Positions 24,930-31,540 of a stretch of 64,000 nucleotides of DNA are shown piece by piece. The stretch is from NCBI RefSeq assembly GCF_052161615.1, contig NZ_CP197417.1:4030001-4094000 (forward strand). The letters are read 5' to 3'. Both the position numbers and the translations under genes were made by a program. The notes below the pieces were generated by a model. It made no database searches, was not told the DNA's origin, and saw only the letters and a program-made list of their open reading frames with translations. The stretch's first letter is position 1; every line of letters starts with the position of its first letter. The DNA is from Aeoliella sp052161615 (GTDB lineage Bacteria > Planctomycetota > Planctomycetia > Pirellulales > Lacipirellulaceae).

Positions 24930-25727
24930 CTATTCCCACCGCGCCTCGCGCCCCTCGCGATGCGCCGCCATTCCTTCCCTCGCCGCATCTGTCGTGCGTG
25001 CCGTGGCTGTGGCGATGGCACCGCTGGCGAGGTCGGTAAAGAGTTTTTCGCCGACCGTCTCCAACAGAAGCCGCTTGGTCAGGCTCACCGCTTGCGGGGC
25101 GGAGGTGGCGCAGTGTTGGCCGATCTCCATGCCGCGGGCCCATAGCAGGTCGTGTTTCACCAGCTCATGGTAAATGCCGAGGCGATGGGCCTCGGCCGCA
25201 TCGAACGATTGACCGGCGACTGCAAGCCTGGTCGCCGCCGCGGCACCGACGCGATACGCGACCAGCGGAGCCACAAGCCCGGCTACCAAACCGTGGCGTG
25301 CGTCAGGCACGCTCAGCTCCGCCGTGTCGCAGGCCAAGACCACATCGGCGGCCATCACGAGCGCTACGCCAAGCCCTGCGGCGGGGCCGTTCACCGTGGC
25401 GATCACCGGCTTGGGGAATCGAAGCAGTTCGGCCACCAAGTCGGCAATGGCGTCGGCCTCGTCGCCAAACTGCTCGTGCCGCTCCGCATCGCTCAACCCG
25501 CTGTCGACGTGAGCTCTCGCGAGTTCCGCGAGGTCTTGCCCCACCGAGAACACATCGCCGGCACCGGTGAGAATCGCGGCTCGCACGCGTTTCTCCTGGT
25601 ACAGATCGCCAATCGCCTGCTGCAGCTCCTCCAGCATCGCGCGGCTGATCGCGTTGCCCGCTTCGGGGCGATTCAGAATGATCGTGCCAACGGGAGGCGT
25701 GACTTTGACTTCGACAAAACCGGACAT
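24930..25727 (-). CDS. Enoyl-CoA hydratase/isomerase family protein
   Basis: 265 residues from the ATG at MSGFVEVKVTPPVG. Crotonase-fold signatures: 'GTIILNRPEAGNAISRAMLEEL', 'AAILTGAGDVFSVGQDLAEL' (first oxyanion-hole strand), 'PKPVIATVNGPAAGLGVALVMAADVVLA' (CoA-binding GxxGxG-like loop) and 'PDARHGLVAGL'. The usual catalytic Glu of hydratases in 'EaxxGLxP' is replaced here by 'PDARHGLVA', so the chemistry is uncertain. It stands alone; the upstream region carries a dispersed repeat. Confidence 0.85.
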   Translation of the reverse strand: MSGFVEVKVTPPVGTIILNRPEAGNAISRAMLEELQQAIGDLYQEKRVRAAILTGAGDVFSVGQDLAELARAHVDSGLSDAERHEQFGDEADAIADLVAELLRFPKPVIATVNGPAAGLGVALVMAADVVLACDTAELSVPDARHGLVAGLVAPLVAYRVGAAAATRLAVAGQSFDAAEAHRLGIYHELVKHDLLWARGMEIGQHCATSAPQAVSLTKRLLLETVGEKLFTDLASGAIATATARTTDAAREGMAAHREGREARWE

Positions 25728-25749
25728 GTTGCTTCTCAAACAAAAGTTG

Positions 25750-25780
25750 GCCACGAAAAGGAACGAAAAGACACAAAAAG
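25750..25780 (-). repeat. Dispersed intergenic repeat, copy A
   Basis: Read on the minus strand it starts CTTTTTGTGTCTTTTCG and ends CCTTTTCGTGGC. 27 of 31 positions match copy C at 31115-31145. A degenerate copy (TTCGTGCCTTTT...TTCGTGGCTAT) lies in the opposite orientation at about 25871-25902. Confidence 0.6.
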
Positions 25781-25923
25781 GTATTGGTTGGGAATCACAG
25801 CGAAACAGACCTTACGTTCGCCAAGTTGATCCTATCACTCGCTCTCGGCTCAACGCAGTCGCATTTCATTTTCGTGCCTTTTCCCACCTCTTCGTGGCTA
25901 TCCCCGCACCCTCATCAAATCTT

Positions 25924-26877
25924 CTACCGTTTTCTGCCAAGCCACCGTCGCGCCGGCCGGACCGAAGCGTCCCAGTCTACCAAGGTCTTGCTGATGGTGG
26001 TGGGCCAGTCGTGGAGCGTGTCGGAGTCGGTCTCGCAATAGCGAAGCTCCACGGCATAACGACCCGTCGGTGGATGACCTAAGACGCCAAGGAGCGTGTA
26101 CTTGTTCGCTGCGACCATTTCCCATCGCGCGCCGTCGAGATCGACCCCCACATCAGGGTTCACTTTGCCACAACCGAGTTCACTGCGTTGATGCGCTAGG
26201 GCATCGTTCAGTTGCTCGATGCCAATCGTGGGAAGCGCAGCCACTACTACTTCGCCACCCTCACTTACTTCCATCCACAGCGGCGCGGCTTGCCGGGGTT
26301 CTTCCACCACGCGGGCGAGCGTGACCAGCGTTGCGAGGCGGTTCCAGTCGTGGGCATCGAGTTCGAGTCGCTCGTAAGCCGCAGCCAAGGCCAGAGAGCC
26401 CGGTGCCATCTCGGTGGAAATAACAATACGGGCTGACGATTCGCTCGCGTCCACCAGTGGCGCGGCACCGAGTTCGATGTACGCCGTTTCCAGCAGCACA
26501 TCGTCGTCGAGCTCGTCACCTGTCTCGGCGTGGGCGAACGTCTCGCCACCCGCGAGCCACTCGACGATCGTCGTCGCCGTGGCGGTCGACTGGACACGGC
26601 CGATGGTCACTTCGTCGAGCCGCGACTCGGCGAGCAAGCGGGCGACTTCGCGGGTGACTTTTCGCACGGCCGCGGGGTCGACCGACGCAATCACTTGAAG
26701 TTCTGGCTCGAGGAACAGCTCGCGCCGGAGCTCGCGCATCGCGTCGAGCAGCCACTCACCGCCGTCGCGATGGCGGGGAGAACTGGGGAGGACAATCGCC
26801 CGCGTGTCGGACGCCCCCGCCAGCACTTGGCGGAGCGATGAGCTCGGGGAACCGTGCGGCAGGCAGGCGATGTGCAT
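25924..26877 (-). CDS. Hypothetical protein
   Basis: 317 residues from the ATG at MHIACLPHGSPSSSL; a TTG 20 codons upstream is an alternative. No family was recognised. It is predicted soluble, without signal peptide or transmembrane helix, and is rich in Glu, Ala and Leu. Notable segments are 'LRRELFLEPELQVIASVDPAAVRKVTREVARLLAES' and a C-terminal 'RWEMVAANKYTLLGVLGHPPTGRYAVELRYCET', ending in basic RPARRWLGRKR. Codon use looks like the host. Neighbours (a crotonase and a sigma factor) give no hint of function. Confidence 0.65.
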   Translation of the reverse strand: MHIACLPHGSPSSSLRQVLAGASDTRAIVLPSSPRHRDGGEWLLDAMRELRRELFLEPELQVIASVDPAAVRKVTREVARLLAESRLDEVTIGRVQSTATATTIVEWLAGGETFAHAETGDELDDDVLLETAYIELGAAPLVDASESSARIVISTEMAPGSLALAAAYERLELDAHDWNRLATLVTLARVVEEPRQAAPLWMEVSEGGEVVVAALPTIGIEQLNDALAHQRSELGCGKVNPDVGVDLDGARWEMVAANKYTLLGVLGHPPTGRYAVELRYCETDSDTLHDWPTTISKTLVDWDASVRPARRWLGRKR

Positions 26878-27145
26878 GGCTGGGCTGGGCTGGAGATTCG
26901 TGGACGCGGTCAACAAGCCGATGTCGTGTTTTGGCAACGCCAGTCGGCACCCATTGTGGTGAAAGGACGACGCCGGTCGCAGCGAATGGACGCGGATGCG
27001 GTTTCGCCTCGTGCTGTAAGTCTCGCAGCCACAAGCACTTGGGTCAAGTGCTGAACTTCGTGGCAGGGCACTGGCGCGGGGCGTGCATTAGGTGGGCAGC
27101 AGAGCTTTTCTTCTCTCTCGTCGCCCCGAGCCCAAGGATTTCGCC

Positions 27146-28708
27146 GTGCCACGCTCACGCACTGCCGCTAAGACAGCCGCCCCCCGCACCGGACGCCCCC
27201 AACCTGGCTCGCGTAAGCCCGGCCGTCCCGCGAAGCCGAGCCGCCCGCAGCTGGACGACGAAGTAGACTTCGAAGACGAGGTCACCTACTCGGAAGAAAC
27301 CGACGTCGATGACGGCTCGCACATCGACGATCCGGTGCGGATGTACCTGATGCAGATGGGCGAGATCCCGATGCTCAATCGTCAGCAGGAAATCACCGCC
27401 GCCAAGAACATCGAAGGGGCACGCCTCAAGTTCCGCCGCACGATGCTGTGCAACGACTACGTGTTGCACGCCGCGGCGGCGTTGTTGGAGAAGGTCGAGC
27501 GGGGCGAGCTGCGACTGGACCGCACCATCGAGATCTCGGTGACCAACACCACGGAGAAGAAGCGAATCCTCAAGCGAATCGGTCCGAACTTGGCGACCAT
27601 CCGCCAGTTGCTCGCCAAGAATAGCGAAGACTACGTGATTGCCATCGATCGTCAACGACCCATCAGCGAACGCCGTCTGGCGTGGCGGAGCCTGATCGTC
27701 CGTCGCAACAAGGTGATTCGCCTGGTGGAGGAGATGAACCTTCGCCTACAGAAGCTGCTCCCCGCGATGGACGAGCTGCATCAGATTGGTCACCGCATGG
27801 CGACCATCAAGCAGCAGCTCACCGAGCCCGATGGCGTTCATGGCCAGAGCTACCACGTCGAGCTGCTACACGAACTCCGCTACCTGATGCGGATCACCCA
27901 CGAGAGCCCCGCAACGCTCGCTCACCTAGTGGCCCGCACCGTCGAACGCCGCGCCACCTACGACGCGGCCAAGCGTAAGCTATCCGCCGCCAACCTGCGT
28001 CTGGTGGTTTCGATTGCCAAGCGTTATCGCAACCGTGGGCTGAGCTTCCTCGACCTGATTCAGGAAGGCAACACCGGTCTGATGCGTGCGGTCGATAAGT
28101 TTGAGTACGCCCGCGGCTACAAGTTCTCGACCTACGCCACGTGGTGGATTCGCCAAGCGATCACCCGGGCTATCGCCGATCAAAGCCGGACGATTCGCCT
28201 GCCGGTTCACATGATCGACACGATGAGCAAGATTCGTGCGGCATCGCTCGACTTCTTCCAAATCCACGGCCGCGAGCCCAACCCTGAGGAAGTAGCCGAG
28301 AAGCTCAGCATGTCGGTCGACGATGCCCGCTGCATTCTGAAGATGACCCGTCAGCCATTGTCGCTCGATCAACCCGTGGGCGATCATGAAGACAACTACT
28401 TCGGCGAGTTCCTGGAAGAAGGCCGCGACGACGATCCACTGTACGACACTCACCTCGAAGCCTTGAAGAATCGCCTGCACGACGTGATGAGCGAGCTATC
28501 GTACCGCGAACGCGAAATCATCCGCCTTCGCTATGGCCTGGCCGATGGCTACAGCTACACGCTCGAAGAAGTCGGCAAGATCTTCAGCGTCACCCGCGAA
28601 CGCGTCCGTCAGATCGAGTCGAAGGCCGTCCGCAAGCTGCAGCAACCCTTCCGCGCCCGCTCGCTCCACAGCTTCCTCGACGGCGTCGAAGAACCCGTAG
28701 TGGAGTAA
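27146..28708 (+). CDS. Principal-type RNA polymerase sigma factor (RpoD/SigA family)
   Basis: 520 residues from a GTG preceded by AAGGA; the frame extends to 27092. Region 1.2 is 'DDPVRMYLMQMGEIPMLNRQQEITAAKNIE'-like (about 65-95). A long spacer follows, then region 2 'LRLVVSIAKRYRNRGLSFLDLIQEGNTGLMRAVDKFEYARGYKFSTYATWWIRQAITRAIADQSRTIRLP', region 3, and region 4 'LSYREREIIRLRYGL', 'YTLEEVGKIFSVTRERVRQIESKAVRKL'. The N-terminus is basic and Pro-rich instead of a standard region 1.1. It would direct housekeeping or alternative group-1/2 transcription. The genome may hold several such factors, so the rpoD symbol is not assigned. Confidence 0.9.
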   Translation: MPRSRTAAKTAAPRTGRPQPGSRKPGRPAKPSRPQLDDEVDFEDEVTYSEETDVDDGSHIDDPVRMYLMQMGEIPMLNRQQEITAAKNIEGARLKFRRTMLCNDYVLHAAAALLEKVERGELRLDRTIEISVTNTTEKKRILKRIGPNLATIRQLLAKNSEDYVIAIDRQRPISERRLAWRSLIVRRNKVIRLVEEMNLRLQKLLPAMDELHQIGHRMATIKQQLTEPDGVHGQSYHVELLHELRYLMRITHESPATLAHLVARTVERRATYDAAKRKLSAANLRLVVSIAKRYRNRGLSFLDLIQEGNTGLMRAVDKFEYARGYKFSTYATWWIRQAITRAIADQSRTIRLPVHMIDTMSKIRAASLDFFQIHGREPNPEEVAEKLSMSVDDARCILKMTRQPLSLDQPVGDHEDNYFGEFLEEGRDDDPLYDTHLEALKNRLHDVMSELSYREREIIRLRYGLADGYSYTLEEVGKIFSVTRERVRQIESKAVRKLQQPFRARSLHSFLDGVEEPVVE

Positions 28709-28755
28709 ACTGTGGAGTAAATTGTCCCACCCCGTGCATTCATCCTCCCTCAGCG

Positions 28756-28783
28756 CTAGCCCTCGACGAAAGTCGAGGGTTAG
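28756..28783. terminator. Hairpin between convergent sigma factor and kinase genes
   Basis: CTAGCCCTCGAC (28756-28767), GAAA tetraloop, GTCGAGGGTTAG (28772-28783): a 12-bp stem with one G-U pair and a stable GNRA loop. A T-rich stretch (TGTGTTT) follows on the plus strand. It probably ends transcription from both convergent genes. Confidence 0.7.
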
Positions 28784-28801
28784 TGTGTTTACAGAGGATG
28801 T

Positions 28802-29731
28802 TTACGCACTCTTTGGCAACACGAACGTGTCGATCTCGAGCCTTACGAGCTGCTCAACCAGTTCGCGATAACTCATCCCGCGCCGCATTGGGTCTTTGCC
28901 CAGCAGCGTGTGAACGAGCGACGCCACGGCTTTCGGCATGTGTGGGCAGAGGCTGCGAATGCAAGGAGGCTTTTGTCCACGATGCTGGGCGACGAGTTCC
29001 GCCGGGTCTTGGCTCGTAAACGGTGGCCGGCCCGAGAGCATCTCGTACATCACGACGCCCAGACTGTATTGATCGCTCGCGGGACCAGCGGCGTAGGCGC
29101 TGGTCACCACTTCGGGGGCGATGTAGGTCAGGCTGCCAACTACGGGACGAATCATCGCGCCGTGATCGTCCCCTTCACCCCGCGCGAATCCAAGGTCGAT
29201 AAGCGTCACGTGCCCGGTGGACGAGATCATCACGTTCTCGGGCTTTACGTCCCCATGCACCATGCGAACCGAGTCATCAATGGCGGCGAGCCCCTCGGCA
29301 ATCTGGCGAACGATCCACAGCACCTCGCTGAGTCCCGGCACCCAGCCCGAGTCGAGACGATCACGCAGCGTCATTCCTTCGAGTAGCGGCATCGCGGCAT
29401 AGAACGGCGGCTGGCGGACGTTCGCCGACAGGATGGGCACCACGTGCGGGTGCGAAACTTTGGTCCCCACCATCACTTCGCGGCGGAACATCTCGATGGC
29501 CGACGTGTCGCGCCACCACTCCTTGCGAAGCATCTTCACCATGTAGGCGACCGGCTGCGATTCGCACGCATCGGCAGGCCGAGCGGTGTAAAGCCGCGCA
29601 AAGGTAGTCTCCGCCACCTGCCGCACCAACTGCCACGGCCCCGCACGTCCGACGAGTTTTCGTCGGAGTGGAGCTTCGGGCGCAGCGGCGATCTTCACGA
29701 GGCGGGTCGTTTCCGAAACCGAAGTCGTCAT
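28802..29731 (-). CDS. Hanks-type serine/threonine protein kinase, atypical motifs
   Basis: 309 residues covering one kinase domain, with no transmembrane segment. The VAIK-type lysine is in YMVKML (Lys66). The catalytic loop is VHGDVKPENVMI, with Gly replacing the usual Arg of HRD. The metal motif is IDLGFARG (DLG in place of DFG), followed by APE in SLTYIAPEVV and 'SDQYSLGVVMYEMLSGRPPF'. The glycine-rich loop is degenerate (VAETTFARLY). Catalytic Asp161, Lys163, Asn166 and Asp179 remain, so activity is likely. The lack of HRD arginine suggests independence from activation-loop phosphorylation. It is convergent with the sigma factor. Confidence 0.88.
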   Translation of the reverse strand: MTTSVSETTRLVKIAAAPEAPLRRKLVGRAGPWQLVRQVAETTFARLYTARPADACESQPVAYMVKMLRKEWWRDTSAIEMFRREVMVGTKVSHPHVVPILSANVRQPPFYAAMPLLEGMTLRDRLDSGWVPGLSEVLWIVRQIAEGLAAIDDSVRMVHGDVKPENVMISSTGHVTLIDLGFARGEGDDHGAMIRPVVGSLTYIAPEVVTSAYAAGPASDQYSLGVVMYEMLSGRPPFTSQDPAELVAQHRGQKPPCIRSLCPHMPKAVASLVHTLLGKDPMRRGMSYRELVEQLVRLEIDTFVLPKSA

Positions 29732-29891
29732 GTCGAGTCCATCAAGGCATCGCGGCGCGCAGGAAGAGACGGGATTCGCGCCGCCAAATGAGTCTGGGTC
29801 TTACGACAAAATCGGTTGTATCGCCTGCGGACGTTAACCCTTGCGGCGAATCGACCGCGTGCTAGCAGAAGGTGGGTAAGAGGGCGAGAGT

Positions 29892-30944
29892 TTACTGCCC
29901 CACGAGCGCCGATAGCACGCTCCGAGCCACCCCAATATCATCCGTCCCCGCCACAATCGCTCGACCATCGGGGAAGAGCGTGACCGTGTACTTGTCGGTC
30001 TCGGCACGAAGCAGGTACTCGTTCGCGAACACGTCGGCCACGGGTTCAAGCGTCCTGGCCATCGCCGCAAGGTCGAGCGTTCGCGGCGAATCGGGGCGGA
30101 GCTGCACGGCGTTGCGGCCGCAGAGCACCGCGGCTTGGCTGCCGCGCCGGCCTTCGAGCCACTCGAAGTCGAGCTTGGCGCATGCTCGGCAGGTTCCGGC
30201 TTCCTTGAGCTTTGCTAAGTCGACTTGCCGGAATGTGTTCCGCCAAAGGTCGAAGATCGACAGCTTGCGACTGCAATCACTCGTATTGCCGCTGAGGATT
30301 TTCATCGCTTCGGCGGCCTGAATCGCGGCGACAACGTTCACCGCGGGGCCAAGCACGCCGGCCGTATCGCAGGTGGGCGTCGTCCCCGGCGGTGGGGGTT
30401 CGGCGAGCAGGCACGCCAGGCACGCCGTCTCGCCCGGCAGGATGGTCATCGACTGCCCCTCGGCACCAATCACACCGCCATACACCCACGGCTTGCCACT
30501 CGCGAGTGCGAAGTCGTTGAGCAGGAACCGAATCTCGAAGTTGTCGGTACCATCGACCAGCACGTCGCAGTCGTCGGCCAGGTCGGCGATGTTCTTGAAC
30601 GTCACATCGGCCACGACCGGCTCGACTTCAACCTGGGAGTTGATCGCCCGAAGTTTGTTCGCCGCCGCGATCGCTTTGGGGAGTCCGGCCTTCACGTCCG
30701 CTTCGTCAAACAGCGCCTGCCGCTGGAGATTCGAGAGTTCCAAGAAATCGCGATCGACCACCCGCACGTGCCCAACGCCAGCGCGAACGAGCGTGCCAGC
30801 AATCGCCGACCCGAGCGCCCCGCACCCACACACGAGCGCCCGCCCGCCGACCAAACGCCGCTGCCCTTCGACCCCCAGCGGCGCGTACCGCACCTGCCGC
30901 GAGTAGCGGTCGAGAGCGTCGTCGGGCATGGGGTCGTGGGACAT
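29892..30944 (-). CDS. ThiF/MoeB/HesA family adenylyltransferase
   Basis: 350 residues. The Rossmann nucleotide-binding motif is ALVCGCGALGSAIAGTLVRAGVG, then 'VRVVDRDFLELSNLQRQALFDEADV', 'DVLVDGTDNFEIRFLLNDFAL' and 'GVIGAEGQSMTILPG'. Two CxxC pairs (CLAC and CRAC) bind zinc. TCDTAGVLGPAVNVVAAIQA holds the conserved Cys and helix. The enzyme adenylates the C-terminal Gly of a ThiS- or MoaD-like sulfur carrier. The C-terminal part (about 265-350) is unlike a rhodanese domain. No carrier gene is adjacent, so thiamine versus molybdopterin use cannot be decided. Confidence 0.88.
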   Translation of the reverse strand: MSHDPMPDDALDRYSRQVRYAPLGVEGQRRLVGGRALVCGCGALGSAIAGTLVRAGVGHVRVVDRDFLELSNLQRQALFDEADVKAGLPKAIAAANKLRAINSQVEVEPVVADVTFKNIADLADDCDVLVDGTDNFEIRFLLNDFALASGKPWVYGGVIGAEGQSMTILPGETACLACLLAEPPPPGTTPTCDTAGVLGPAVNVVAAIQAAEAMKILSGNTSDCSRKLSIFDLWRNTFRQVDLAKLKEAGTCRACAKLDFEWLEGRRGSQAAVLCGRNAVQLRPDSPRTLDLAAMARTLEPVADVFANEYLLRAETDKYTVTLFPDGRAIVAGTDDIGVARSVLSALVGQ

Positions 30945-31114
30945 GGCAGGTCAATTTCTTTGGAGTTAACTAGTCGTCGCTAGACTGCGATTCTAGGGAT
31001 CATCCCTATCTCAAGAGTATTGATCAATTGCCACAAGAATGCACAACAACACACAAAGAGACAACTATGGACACGCTGCCAAGCTGTGAGAGCGACTATC
31101 AACCTGACTGAATT

Positions 31115-31145
31115 CTTTTTGTGAGTTCTCGTGCCTTTTCGTGGC
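31115..31145 (+). repeat. Dispersed intergenic repeat, copy C
   Basis: Starts CTTTTTGTGAGTTCTCG and ends CCTTTTCGTGGC, matching the minus-strand copy at 25750-25780 at 27 of 31 positions. It lies between the ThiF-type gene and the small hypothetical gene, in a stretch of about 270 nt that holds no gene. Confidence 0.6.
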
Positions 31146-31216
31146 TATAGTGGTTGGCTTGGGTTTTCAGTCCTGCGAGATTCGTGAAGCTAAGTGGATT
31201 GGAGTTCTCTCCTTCT

Positions 31217-31540
31217 TCACTTCTTCTTCAGCTCTACTCTAGTTTCAAAGTCTATTGAGCGTAGGCCTTGCTGTTCGGACCACAACTCCAGCTCATAATC
31301 CATCTTCAACTCAGCCGTCGAGTAGCACGGGTCAACAACCATGGCGACCAGCGTCCCGTTGTCGTGAAGCTTGAGCACAAACTCCGCCGGCAGCGTCCGC
31401 GCTCGTTCGCAATAGGGACCTCGCATAACTCCCCCAATGCTTGCCTCTTCGCCGAGTGGTCCATTCAGCTCCGGCGTGACAACCAGCACCGCCAGGGTTT
31501 CGTCGGCCGACGTGCATACTATGGTAGCGCCGCTAATCAA
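31217..31540 (-). CDS. Small hypothetical protein coupled to the UvrA-family gene
   Basis: 107 residues starting at a TTG that overlaps the stop codon of the upstream UvrA gene (TTGATTAG), an arrangement typical of translational coupling. The sequence has beta-strand-like stretches (ATIVCTSADETLAVLVVTPELNGPL, LVAMVVDPCYSTAELKMDYELELW) and no signal peptide or transmembrane helix. No family was recognised. Its function is unknown; because of the overlap it may accompany the UvrA-family ATPase, or the end overlap may be coincidental. Confidence 0.45.
   Translation of the reverse strand: MISGATIVCTSADETLAVLVVTPELNGPLGEEASIGGVMRGPYCERARTLPAEFVLKLHDNGTLVAMVVDPCYSTAELKMDYELELWSEQQGLRSIDFETRVELKKK

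Noticed and set aside
25741..25923. IS end or transposon inverted repeat
   Set aside because: The inverted AAAAGG/CCTTTT stretches belong to a dispersed short repeat; no transposase or target-site duplication is present.
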